In this document: positions 25,070 to 35,070 of the stretch, one piece after another
Layout: each line of letters begins with the position of its first letter
Position numbering within the stretch: the first letter of the stretch is position 1
Assembly: GCA_963422465.1 (NCBI GenBank)
Contig: OY730172.1
Location: 3,348,001-3,412,000, forward strand
Length of the DNA stretch: 64,000 nt
Reading direction: 5' to 3'
Origin: Lichina pygmaea
Taxonomy: Eukaryota; Ascomycota; Lichinomycetes; Lichinales; Lichinaceae
Position numbers and translations under genes: made by a program
The notes under the pieces: model-generated
What the model was told of the DNA's origin: nothing
What the model saw: only the letters and a program-made list of their open reading frames with translations
Databases searched by the model: none

Positions 25070-25640
25070 GACGGCTTATCCAAGGCTCAGAGTAGCATCC
25101 TGACACAGGATTGGGCTGGCAGCCTTCCTCTGCAAGCGACGGGTTCCCGGCTTTCCGATGCTGGCCTGCAGCTGCGGGGCGCAGTGGGAGACTGCCAAGC
25201 ACGTTGTAGTGGACTGCCCACAGCTCCAGCGGGTGCGCCGCAGCCTATACACTGCGGCCGCTACTACTGACTACCAGGTGATGACTGCGTGACCGCGGCC
25301 CACCACTGCCCTCACAGTGTGGATCCTACACCACAGTGTTCTTCCCCAGTTCTCCTGGGCTCAGGAGCAGCTGGAAGCTGGCTACTTAGCCAGCCACCCT
25401 CCATGTTCTACAGTGACTTGATAGGATAGCGCTGGTAAGGTGCTGCAGGGAGAGAGAGGGTTTTCACCTCTAGGGGTTTTTCCTAGCCTGTTTTCATAGT
25501 GGACCCAGCATAGCCTTAGATACGCTAGTGCTAGAATAGTGTAGGAATCCAAACAAACAAACAAATAGTCTAAGTAGGGTACAGTAGTGCTAGAATAATG
25601 TAGGAATTCATTCAATCAATCAATTGTACTGAGATCCTAC
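25070..25640 (+). mobile_element. Degraded LINE 3' end
   Basis: In one frame the + strand encodes CSCGAQWETAKHVVVDCPQL, the C-x-C-x7-H-x4-C knuckle with an ET-x2-H core found at the C-terminus of Tad/I-type LINE reverse transcriptases. Just upstream is GLAAFLCKRRVPGFP. Downstream, HHSVLPQFSWAQEQLEAGYL continues the usual LINE tail. Only the last ~60 residues plus the 3' UTR remain, with at least one frame disruption near 25110. Two 3'-end-like tails follow: GTGTAGGAATCC then AAACAAACAAACAAAT (about 25537-25567), and GTAGGAATTC then a CAAT run (about 25600-25628). These suggest two overlapping 3' ends. This is a different LINE family from the one at 48.8 kb. Confidence 0.7.
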
Positions 25641-27340
25641 ACTATTCTAAAGCTAGCTAAGCTAGATTATGCTGGGCATACTATGAACATAGTAAGGAAA
25701 GCTTCAAGTCACCTGCCCCTAGGATGAAAACCTTCCCTGTGGCCTCTGGGTGGGTACCATCCTACCGAGTAACTAGAACAGAGAAAGTGACTGCTTGGCA
25801 GTCAAGCAAGAGGGGGGGGGGAGAGCTGGTCCCGGGTCCAGGAGAACTGGGAGAGAAGGCCAAGGTGCAGGAACCACGGAGCCAGGACGGCTGCTGGCCC
25901 GGGTGGTTAGAGGTCAGCTGTTGGAAGTCAGTGGCGGAAGTAAGCTGTCGCAGCAGCACCCGTCGCTCACTGGCGAAGCCCTGGCACTGGAGCATCACTT
26001 ATATGTTTAGCTGTCTCCCACTGCCACCCACAGGGGCAACGCCCAAGACTTCTTTGTATAATTATAACAAGAGCACACACACACACACACACACACACAG
26101 CGAGTCCGGAGAGGAAATGTACTCCCCTCCAAAAAAGAGGAGATGATTGTCAAGAAAAGAGGATTGACTGACTGATTCATCAACTGACCAAGCCAGCCTC
26201 ACTTTTTTTTTCTCTCTTCATGCTCTTGTCATCTCAGGATGTTTTGTGGCTTTTTAGTGCCATCTGTTCCATCTCGTCATTTGTCTGTCCCCGTCTGTCT
26301 GTCTGTCTGTCTGTCTCGCACCTGGATTGGGTAAGTTGACAGTATGCAAGAGCATCACTCGGGTGATGTGTATTGATCGGGGGCAAGGATCAGGGGAAGA
26401 ATTGCAGTCATGCTGGTGAGTACACATTGTGTGTTCATTCCAAACAGGGCGTGATGTCTATCCAGCAACTACACCCGTCTTTTGTAATTGCAGCCAAGAA
26501 AGGAAGAATGTTCTTCTTCCACTGGACCAAGGTCTGAACTAGGATTCAATGTAATGATTTTGAGGATTATGTACAAGTACTGCGGCTGAATCTCTCTCAC
26601 CTGGCACTTGGCTACTTGAAAAGCAACAAAAAGAAGACGGACAAAGAAAGTACTGGAAAGAAGTGGAAAATGAAAATTGAGGGATGAGAAGTGAGGGAGA
26701 AAGGGTGGCAAGCAAGGAGAGAGGAGGAAGGAGGAAGGAGGGAGGAGGAAAGAGGAAACACAGCAGACATGCAACAAGCCCAAGCAAGAATAAGACATAC
26801 AATGGAAGCCCCGACACCACAAGAGTCATTGCAGAGTCCAGTACTACCTTGTGCTCTCTGCCATCAAAGGAAAAGTGGACACTTCCCCGCCTTTTCCACA
26901 TTCTGGATCCAACAGCACAAGAGAGGGAAAGACGACAGATGACGAAGATGAAACCTCTCCTTCAGGATGATGCGTGATCAAGGTCAAGGTTCAAACGGAA
27001 ATGGAGAAACTGAGAGCGAGACGGACTGAGAAGTGAAATCAGAACCGAGACCGAGGCACGTGCTCGCAGTTAGAATTCCCAGATGACGCCAGGATAGACG
27101 ACGCCGAAGAGCAGAGAAGATCGGAAGACGCAACGGTCCCCCAAGAGAAGGAACCTGAGCTGTTTGTCACCGAGAACTAGGGCCGTTTCGGCGAGCAGAG
27201 AAGAGAGATTGTTCTGGTCCTTTGTTGTTGCCACTAAGGAGTGCTCGCAAAATATGAGCGAGCATCAGGAGTAAACAGTTCCCGAGTCAAAGAGTCCCTT
27301 TCGATACCATCCTCGATCGAAGATCCCCAAGCCCATGCAA
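25641..27340. other. Intergenic, no gene seen
   Basis: Holds a CA microsatellite (about 26074-26099), a GTCT tetranucleotide run (about 26289-26314) and a purine-rich GGAGGAAGGAGG stretch (about 26718-26755). Open frames on either strand show no domain. Confidence 0.5.
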
Positions 27341-28888
27341 TCACTGAATGAGAAAATTAGCCTTAGTAGGATTATGTTGAGAAAACTCCGGCATCGAGCA
27401 TACCAAATCTCCGTCATCCATGCCGTGCCTGACCCCGTTGGTGGCAGGAGCCGGAACCGAAGCCGGAACCGAAGCCGGAGCCGCGGCTTGAACGACACCG
27501 CCGTTCGTCTGACCTACGTCGTTGACCATGCCGTTGGCGCCCAAGTCGCCGTCAAAGTAGTCGGCCATCTCGGCGTCAAGCTCATCCGACGTCTTCGGCT
27601 TCGGACGGCTGCTGGTGCGATCGCGACGACCACGGCCACGGTCACGGCCGCCGCGGACCGAGTCCTTGGTCGTGTTCTTGACAATGGCGGCCGACTTTGG
27701 CTGCGCCTTGGACGGGCTTTTTTCGTGGGATACGTCAGCAGCCGTCACGGTCGGGTCGCTGGAACCGACTTACACGATCCGATCGCCGAGACTCTTGACC
27801 GGCGGAGGCGGCGGAGCCTGCGAAGCGTCGACAACAACCTCAACCTGTCCGGCCGAGTCAGCCGCGAGCCCTCGTGCCCCTGCAGTGAACAGCTCCGGCC
27901 AACCTTCATCGGTCTGTGATCGACCATCACTCCATGGAGCTTGTTGGCCGCACGACTGGCGGCATCAGCCTTGCCGAAGAGGATCGTGGCTACACCACGG
28001 CTGACGCCGTTTGGTCCATAGGTGATGATGCATTTCCTGACCGGCCCGATGGTCTTGGAGAAGTAATCCTAGAGACGCAGAAGGTTGGTCACCTGTTAGT
28101 CTCTCTTGATGGGTGCCGCATCGAGCGGCCAAGCCTTGGAATGTGGCATGCAAGCCATCCTCTGGTAAGCACCAGGCCGACGAATGTTCGAGCGCGTCCA
28201 ACGACAGCCGACTCCACACCGTCCAGGCCAAGTCCACAGATTCCTCGTCATCAAAGCCGCACGTTCTTGCGACCGCAGTCAATCGATCCCGCTCTTCCAG
28301 GATCGTTCCGACACTGAAGTCGGTCTTCCGCAAGAGCGTTGCACAGGCGCAAATTCGACTTCTCCAACATCAAGCTCGACACGAACGCGAGCAAGAGTGG
28401 GAGAAGGAAGATTGTGCCCGGGCAGACCGCAGATGGGATCGGGGATGCATTGGATCGGTATGGCGCCGGCACCCCGGAGAAAGGCCTCGGTCGGAGGCCG
28501 GAGTGCCCAAAAAGGCGACGGCGACGACGATGAAACTCAAAGGCGCGGCAAGAGCTCATCGGCGACATACCTTAATCTGGGTCTCGGTCACGTCGCCAGG
28601 CTACGACGTGGTGTTAGCCGGGGATTGTGATGACCAGCAGTTACCATAATCGAGACCCACCAAGTTGCTCACGATGACCTTGCTATCTCCGGACAAACCA
28701 CCCGGTCCCGAAGGGATCTTGACCCTGGCAACGCTCTTTGAAGGCGCGGTGTGTTTCTTGACACCCCCGACAGGGGAAACAGCAGAAGCCTTGTGGGAGC
28801 CGGCCAGGCGTCGAGTACGCGGCTGTCTGGCCGAGCGACGCTGAGAGCTGAGAATTTCGTCCAGAGATTGATCCAGCTTGCCAGACAT
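27341..28888 (-). CDS. YRA1: Yra1/ALY/REF mRNA export adaptor
   Basis: It links nascent mRNPs to the Mex67-Mtr2 export receptor in the nucleus, as part of or next to TREX. Exons (minus): 28661-28888, 28571-28600, 27904-28068, 27773-27844, 27404-27706 and the stop codon 27341-27343, giving about 266 residues. The N-box KLDQSLDEIL is at residues 4-13. The RRM starts at KVIVSNL (~70), continues through PGDVTETQIKDYFSKTIGPV and ends at DASQAPPPPP. A Gly/Arg-rich linker (GGRDRGRGRRDR) follows, then the C-terminal REF/FoP motif TSDELDAEMADYF (~204-216). The 27706 acceptor is uncertain; 27700 also keeps frame. Intron 2 is 502 nt, long for this window, with a canonical GTATGT donor and CTAAC branch site. 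The last intron (60 nt) ends directly before the stop codon and contains no in-frame stop. Confidence 0.92.
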
Positions 28889-30466
28889 GATGAGATCCGA
28901 CGGGTTAACAGCTGGATGTGGGTGGAATGAGGCGAGGACTGGCTCGATGGGCCCGCGTGTCTTGTAAGCCGTAGACGACGGGCACAATCGACTTGCGAGA
29001 AAGGAGCCGGAAAGTCGAAGATGACCCGAGGAAGAGCTTTTCCCGACACCGTTGATCAAACTTGGCGGAGTAAACACCAGACACGAACCGCTGGAATGAG
29101 CGGCGGTGGTGGCGTGTTGTCGCTTCCGGAAGACTCTGAATCCAGTCAAGGTGTTCTCCACAGCAAGAGTCAACAGCTGCAAATTAGCACCCACACCACA
29201 CAAGGCAATGGCTCTACAAAGACCAGGCTTGAATCGAAGTGAACAGACAGTCGTTTGAAGGACACTGGGTGAAAAAGTCAAGAGTTGACGGATAAAACTG
29301 ATCGCGCTGGTGTGGCAGTGTGGTCTTATACGTGATGCTGACTAAGCAGTGACTCATTACCGGTAGTCTCCACTTGACGAAAATTTTTGCGTTTACATCT
29401 GCACGTGCCACAGCAATTTACCTCACTACTTATGATGCATGACAAAGCAAAGTCCCCATAGATGGAGGTACAGTACGTATGTACTTCCATACATGCATGC
29501 CTACTCTCAACACCTAAACTTGGATAACCATCATCTACAGGAGCATCTATACGTACGTAGAGGCTTGTATAGTGGCTTCGAGTCAAAAGTGGGGCGAGAG
29601 TGCTTGGATCCTAATACGTACCTGGGACGTACTGCCCCAGATGTACCTCCGCAGAGAAGTTGTGACACTTGCCATGCACGTCATGTCACCTATGGGGTGG
29701 GCGACCAATATAACGTTACCATAGTACGTATGTACGTATGTACTATTAGCAAGCTGAAAAATACCGAGCCCCCGATCCCCCTGGACACTCCAGACGTCTC
29801 GAGAAGTCTGACAGTGCGGCTCTGCAACAAGCTTTCGCTCTTACACAGGCACGACAGGTATGCTAGAGTGCAGCAAATTCATGAGCCAGACAGACGCAAG
29901 CGGCAGCCTAATATAGTTTGCAAAAGTCATGATCTGACAATAACAGCACTTCGATGTTTTCGCACAGGCTGATCATGCCCTAAATCCATTATTCCATCAG
30001 ACAGACGGCCTATTGTAGGTTGTGAATTTGACTAGCCATATCAGAAACAACAGACAGAAAGATCTCAAAAAGGCATCATCTGAGGTATTGTCTGTCGTTT
30101 GGATCGGACGTAGCACGTCGTTCCGAGTTCTCAAGGCGCTCTCTGCTTGACCGTTCAACAGCATACATCATCTCAGCTTGATCTGAGGATTGTCTGGTTC
30201 TTAATAGCATTGTAAAAGACGACAAGTGACAGATAACAGCGGAGGATCAAACGTCTTGGTATCGACAACAATCGTTGACGCGGTGTCCTCGGCGGTGGGA
30301 CGAAAACGGGGCCCCATGACGAAAGGACAGTACGAAATACGACTGTGATCAACGTATTGCCCTGATTTGAGGAGTGAGATTGAAGGCTAGAAATGATTTG
30401 AACGGCGGCTCTCACCCGATCTCATCCGCGGAACGCCACACCTTTTGGTAAAGCATAGGACGGCTC
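28889..30466. other. Intergenic with TACGTA clusters, no gene seen
   Basis: TACGTA/GTACGTA palindromes cluster at about 29475-29560 and 29620-29745. No open frame has a recognisable domain. Confidence 0.45.
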
Positions 30467-30646
30467 TCATGGTTGTCTCGCCGATGTCTTGCCACCCTTC
30501 TGAGGCGCGGCGCCTTCGTCGATCTTCGCGGGTGATGTTTGGTCGTCCTTGGCGTTGACCTCGAGAAAGTGATACAGGACCGTCAAGAGCATGGCTAGAG
30601 ATCCTAGGAAAATCGCTAGCGAGTATAGGTCCTTGTCCGAAATCAT
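30467..30646 (-). CDS. OST4: Oligosaccharyltransferase subunit Ost4
   Basis: A 59-residue protein, too short for usual gene calls. Ost4 is a single-span membrane mini-subunit of the ER oligosaccharyltransferase. In yeast it helps hold Stt3 and Ost3/Ost6 together for N-glycosylation. The sequence starts MISDKDLYSLAIFLGS and continues AMLLTVLYHFLEVNA. This fits the family pattern of a short lumenal start (MIS-D-x2-L) followed by one transmembrane helix (about residues 8-28), and then a polar, Lys/Gln-rich cytosolic tail. The length is slightly above yeast Ost4 (about 36 residues), typical of filamentous-fungal versions. It is transcribed divergently from TMA46, with 314 bp between the two starts. 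No intron is needed. Confidence 0.9.
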   Translation of the reverse strand: MISDKDLYSLAIFLGSLAMLLTVLYHFLEVNAKDDQTSPAKIDEGAAPQKGGKTSARQP

Positions 30647-30688
30647 GATGGAAGATGGCTTGGTGGTTGACCCCTAATAACAAGTCAG

Positions 30689-30877
30689 CTACACTGTCTG
30701 CATAAATTCCAATGCGAGCTCACTCCGGCGTCCCACAAGTTCCGCCTCTGTGACTTGGAAGAGCTTGTCGTAGTTAGACCGAAGGCGGTTGGAAAGCGAG
30801 GCCACAGCATTCACGTCACGTGACCATTCTGATTCATGCTGCCCGGCGTTGATAAGCTTGCCCCACCCTTCGACCAA
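30689..30877 (-). CDS. Unidentified small open frame upstream of OST4
   Basis: A 62-codon frame that starts MVEGWGKLINAG, continues through DVNAVASLSNRLRSNYDKLF and VTEAELVGRRSELALEF, and ends FMQTV-stop, 42 bp before the OST4 start on the same strand. The spacing of hydrophobic residues suggests an amphipathic helix or coiled coil, and the composition is protein-like. It could be a tiny independent gene, an exon of a gene I cannot complete, or an upstream frame on the OST4 transcript. I do not recognise a family. Confidence 0.35.
   Translation of the reverse strand: MVEGWGKLINAGQHESEWSRDVNAVASLSNRLRSNYDKLFQVTEAELVGRRSELALEFMQTV
30811..30825. promoter_or_regulatory. TCACGTGAC palindrome in the OST4/TMA46 divergent region
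   Basis: TCACGTCACGTGACC contains the CACGTG E-box core recognised by bHLH factors (Cbf1/Pho4 type in yeasts). It is 165 bp upstream of OST4 and 136 bp upstream of TMA46. A function in either promoter is inferred from position. Confidence 0.4.
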
Positions 30878-30960
30878 GGGAAAGGTGGCAGCCTACCATC
30901 GCCGAATCTCATCCTATATCGAGCTTTCTGACCCATCTAGACCTTCAGACTAGCTCAAAG

Positions 30961-32326
30961 ATGCCCCCCAAAAAGAATGAGCCCCCCAAAAAGGCCGCGA
31001 AAGCGGCGGTCGACAAGGTATCTCAAACTCCAACGTCGTTTGGGTGGTGCAAAGGCTGACTGCGATCATCCAGACCTTTGGCATGAAAAATGTATGTCGT
31101 AAGCTCGACACCCCAGGATCAGCGTTTGTGTCTAGAATTTGACACTGGAATGAGAACATCAACATCACTTGGGTTTACACATTGTGACTGAGACCAAAGA
31201 TGATAGAAAAAAGGAGCGACGGCCAAGAAACAGATAGCCCTGTTCGAGTCGCAAGCATCCTCGTCCAAGTCTCCCGAGCAGAAGCGGAAGGACGCAGAGA
31301 AGGCACAGCGAGAGGCAGAGAAGAAGGCGGCCGAGACGGCAAAGAAGGAGGCGGCGGAGCTATTCAAGCCCGTTCAAGTGCAGAAGGTGCCATTTGGCGT
31401 AGATCCAAAGACCGTTCTCTGCCAGTTCCATAAAGCTGGCAACTGCGAGAAAGGTACGCTCGAGATATCGCATATCTGGCTGCTTGACGACGGTACTGAT
31501 GGGGTGCTCTGTCCAGGCAGGAAATGCAAGTTCTCCCACGATCTAGCTATAGAGCGCAAAGCGGAAAGGAAGAACCTCTACGCCGATACCCGCGATGGCG
31601 AAGCCGAAAAGGACCCCAAAGAGGAGAATATGGACGACTGGGACGAGGAGAAACTTCGCAAGGTGGTGATGTCTAAACACGGGAACCCGAAGACGACGAC
31701 GGACAAAGTCTGCAAATACTTCATCGATGCCGTCGAGAATGGAAAATACGGATGGTTCTGGCAGTGCCCGAACGGCGGAGACAAATGCATGTACCGGCAC
31801 AGCCTACCGCCAGGGTATGTATCTCTTTATTTAGATGCTACTCTCGATGCTAGAGGCTGTGGCTGACAGCCGTATCAGTTTTGTGCTCAAGACCAAAGAA
31901 CAGCGAGCGGCCGAGAAGGCATTAATGGACAAATCGCCACTGAAGACTCTGACGCTGGAAGACTTTCTTGAGGCGTCACGAGCGAAGCTCACCGGCAATC
32001 TCACCCCGGTCACACCGGAGTCATTCGCCAAGTGGAAGAAGGAGCGGCTCGACAAGAAGGCGGCCGAGGAAGAAGCACGCAAGGCCAAGGAAGCCACGGG
32101 CAGAGCTATGTTCGAGAAGGGAGACTGGCGGTTCGAGGAGGAGGAGGAGGATGAAGACGAAGAAGAAGACGCTGCTGCCGCCTGGAACCTTGACGCTTTG
32201 CGCAAGGAGACCGAAGAGGCTGGAGAGCTCAAAGAGAGGGAGCGAGTCCAGGCAGAAGCTGGCGGTGGAAGCGGTGGAGATGGACAGCCGGATAGCGTTA
32301 GCGCTAAAGCAGTCGAGACCGCATGA
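30961..32326 (+). CDS. TMA46: CCCH zinc-finger translation factor Tma46/DFRP1
   Basis: It is the fungal counterpart of ZC3H15/DFRP1, which binds and stabilises the ribosome-associated GTPase DRG1/Rbg1. Exons: 30961-31017, 31074-31091, 31207-31453, 31517-31814 and 31879-32326, giving 355 residues. The N-terminus is basic ([19 protein letters not shown], then [15 protein letters not shown]). CCCH finger 1 (about 96-114) is [19 protein letters not shown], and it exists only when intron 3 is removed. Finger 2 (about 168-195) includes [20 protein letters not shown] and CMYRH. The DFRP segment follows ([31 protein letters not shown]), then an acidic Glu/Asp block and a Gly-rich end. Exon 2 is only 18 nt. 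Intron 3 (63 nt) has no in-frame stop. Confidence 0.93.
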
Positions 32327-32838
32327 GTTCGTCGTCGTCTTGGCAGGGTCGTTTGTGACCATAGTCAGAGATGATATCCGTATCCCCAGATCTCGTGCCC
32401 ATCTTGATGCGCTCTTTTGCTGGTTCCAAGGGGTTAACTTATGCGATTATCTCTAGATCTACCAGGACCAGGTAGAATCTATGAGCACAGATGAGAACAG
32501 GACAGCAGTTATTGTCGATACTGATGCTTACAATCAACACGTTCGATCCAGCCGGCTTCGTCCTAAGCAGAAACCATCAGACATCTCTGTCGCATTCAGT
32601 TCGAGTTTCATAACGCCGACAGCCTTGCTGCCTGAGCACTCGTAGCACATTGCGGGATCATAGCAGCTACCATGTCTGAACTTTGAAGAAGACATGAACG
32701 CACCCTTGACCACTACGCTGAACAATGAGCAGACGATGTCTGAAGCTTGACACATCTCCATTGCTCCTCCCCGGGTAGGTGTAAATATCCACCACCTGTC
32801 CCTTCGTTCCTGATTCCTCTCTTCAGATCGCACGCACA

Positions 32839-32923
<85 letters not shown>

Positions 32924-33014
32924 ACACATACACACCCACAGCAAAAGCACACTTTCCCCAACACTCATCAGCGGCAACCAAGCCACCAACCACGGGTCCA
33001 GAGACGGAGTGACA
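32327..33014. other. Intergenic with long (CA)n
   Basis: Apart from the CA microsatellite described separately, nothing is recognised. It likely holds the 3' end of TMA46 and the promoter of the small Cys/His gene at 33015. Confidence 0.5.
32842..32936. repeat. (CA)n microsatellite
   Basis: Nearly pure CA repeat with two TACA interruptions near its right end. It ends about 80 bp before the start codon of the 33015 gene. Open frames across it are repeat artefacts. Confidence 0.97.
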
Positions 33015-33206
33015 ATGTGCTTCGGAGTCTTCACCAAGTGGTCGTGCCAGCACACGGAGAGGAGGGTGGTGCGGTGCTCCAACTCTCTACTGGACTTGTC
33101 CTGTCTGCCGATCTGGCATTTCCAGGAACGCAACCACAAGTGCGCATGGTGCGAGATGCCTCAGCTGAACCCGTTCATCCGGCATCCCCGCCGGCCTCAG
33201 AACTGA
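33015..33206 (+). CDS. Small Cys/His-rich protein, family 1 member a
   Basis: A 63-residue frame beginning MCFGVFTKWSCQHTERRVVRC. Cysteines are at 2, 11, 21, 30, 43 and 46 and a histidine at 13. The first block is C-x8-C-x-H-T-x6-C and the second C-x12-C-x2-C (CAWC). No signal peptide is visible, so it is probably cytosolic or nuclear and the Cys/His pattern suggests zinc binding. The first 21 residues have exactly the same spacing as the protein encoded at 35071-35481 on the other strand (MC-x6-W-x-C-x-H-T-x6-C). This makes coding more likely than the short length alone would. I do not recognise a named family. Confidence 0.6.
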   Translation: MCFGVFTKWSCQHTERRVVRCSNSLLDLSCLPIWHFQERNHKCAWCEMPQLNPFIRHPRRPQN

Positions 33207-33649
33207 GAGCCGGGCAGGAGGGACATCTACCCGGGGGGAGGGAGACTCTTGACGATCGTTAGCCTTTGACCGCCCGGTTCCTCGACGGCGCGTCCGTTGA
33301 CGACATCAAGGCTTGATGGCGCGGAGCTCCCACTCCCCAGGCGGATACTGAGTAGAGCATGAAAGCCCGAAAGGAGAAGGGAGGGGTAGACGTAGCTCGG
33401 TAGACGGAGAAATGAGAATGCTTATGGCTCTGCCATGGCCCCCTGGAACATGATTGACCATTGCTAGAAACATAAACGTAGAGGCCATTGTATAGCTTGA
33501 TCCACTTTGGTAGAAGATGACTGCAAGTGTTCCATGATAATCAGTTACTATGGCTGCAGTTGTGCGTGTTCGAATTCCAGAGGCCACCAGTCCACCAGTC
33601 CATGGTAGACTGCTAAGAAAAAAAAAGTTAGAGCACCTATAGCTTCCGG
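33207..33649. other. Intergenic, no gene seen
   Basis: No recognisable coding or repeat content. Confidence 0.5.
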
Positions 33650-33941
33650 CAAACCCAGAGCTTCTGCTCCGTACAGAAGTTTCTGTATTGGGTTATGTCT
33701 TTGAAAAGACTGAACCAGTTTAATCTGGCTTTCAAACTTCACTATTCACACCACAACATTTAGAAGCTTTCTCTTCACCAGACACTACAAGATTTCCTTT
33801 TGCTACATCTCCTAGTCACTCCCTGTCTTCGGCTTTTATTCCTTTAAAGGTTTTCTGAAGAAGTTCACTCTTAGCTAGAAGGTCTGCATGGCTGAAAAGC
33901 TACTATCAGTGTAAGAACCAAACAAAATAAAATAAAAATAG
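33650..33941 (+). mobile_element. LINE 3'-end relic
   Basis: The + strand encodes KFLYWVMSLKRLNQFNLAFK followed by LHYSHHNI and a stop. This matches the C-terminus of the LINE at 48762-52294, with a following 3' UTR that aligns through AAGGTTTTCTGAAGAAGTTCA to TCAGTGTAAGAA. It ends in an A-rich tail (about 33918-33940). Only about 290 bp remain, a typical 5'-truncated insertion. Differences from the 48.8-kb copy are numerous, so it is an older copy. Confidence 0.85.
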
Positions 33942-34432
33942 CTTCAGGCAGTCGACGGTTTCCAATCATTGTCCAATAGAGCTCTGTGCAGGTCCTGCCA
34001 AGTAAAATCTGGGAAGCCGTATCTTCCAGCTAGTTCTCTTTCGGAGAAGACAACTACCTCAGCTTAGTGGACACGCGTTTCACGTCCGCGTTTTCGTGAT
34101 TGGCTTGATTCGATGTCTTAGGAGCCTATCGTCAATCTTCCTCTCTCTCTGTATGAATTACCCCCTAGTTACGAATATCACTTCATAGTTTGGGTAGTAC
34201 TTCATTAGGAACATCTCCACCCAAGATGGGCATACAACAGCACACGACTCTTTTACTGCAGGTGGTTTACACGTCATTACTTGCGGGAGGAAATGGTCTT
34301 AGAAAGTCATCCTACCGTGGGGGCGACGAAAATCTGCAGAAGCACGACAGGGCCAATCAACAATTACGTTCTTCGATCAGCTGTGCTGGTGATCGAGTGA
34401 TTACTGAAAACTTCGGTCACTTAGGTGTTGTT
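33942..34432. other. Intergenic, no gene seen
   Basis: No recognisable coding or repeat content. Confidence 0.5.
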
Positions 34433-34618
34433 GACCTGGGGGGTGGGAGAGACCAGTCCTCACTCGCTGCCAGAGCCGAGGTCACGTGAGAGCAGAGAAT
34501 TTTCCTGTATATTAGACTGCTAGATCACGACACAGAGAATCAAGAGAGTCTTACGCGCTGGAAGCCTCTTCCGTACGGACGCTGACGCCGTACGCAGACC
34601 AGTCGCCCGGTCGCTCAA
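34433..34618 (+). repeat. Dispersed repeat X, copy 2 (empty SINE site)
   Basis: A continuous version of the repeat at 22086-22713, without the SINE. TAGACTGCTAGAT occurs once near 34517, where copy 1 has the SINE flanked by two copies of its own version. No coding content or terminal repeats were recognised, so the repeat's class is unknown. Confidence 0.8.
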
Positions 34619-35070
34619 CAGTCATGAGCTTGGAATCACAGATCACAGATTTGAATTGTAGCAGCCTTCGACAGATCCTTTCACAGGTGTGTACATAAGG
34701 TCTTGACTGGATACCTTTATCCATTGTGCTACGCATATTACTGGCATCCCCCTTATATGTGAACGAAGAGTCTGCCTACTGACCGGTGCTATCGAGCGTG
34801 TATCCATTTTACCAGAACATACATCACTGGGGTCACTAGTTAATCAAGGGGCCAGTCATCGTTGAAATACTATGGTCCAACTATCAATTGCGGATTCCCA
34901 TTCTCGACTACGGACTAGAGTATCTACCTATCGAATCCCAGCCCCCTGCACTAAGGGAGACAGCGGGATGATCCCACCGAAGAACCTGCTCTCCTACTAT
35001 CGCTCCTAGTCTTCGTGCGGGTGAACTAAGTGAAGGTGGTATCACCGTCCTCGTCCCTCTTGAACTCAGC
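34619..35070. other. Intergenic, no gene seen
   Basis: No recognisable coding or repeat content. Confidence 0.5.

Noticed and set aside
28113-28649. 178-codon + strand frame opposite YRA1 intron 2
   Set aside because: It lies antisense to a long intron and flanking exons, has no domain, and is Arg/Ser-rich as expected of shadow frames.
32534-33139. 201-codon minus frame with a Val-Cys repeat
   Set aside because: It is a translation of the (CA)n microsatellite.
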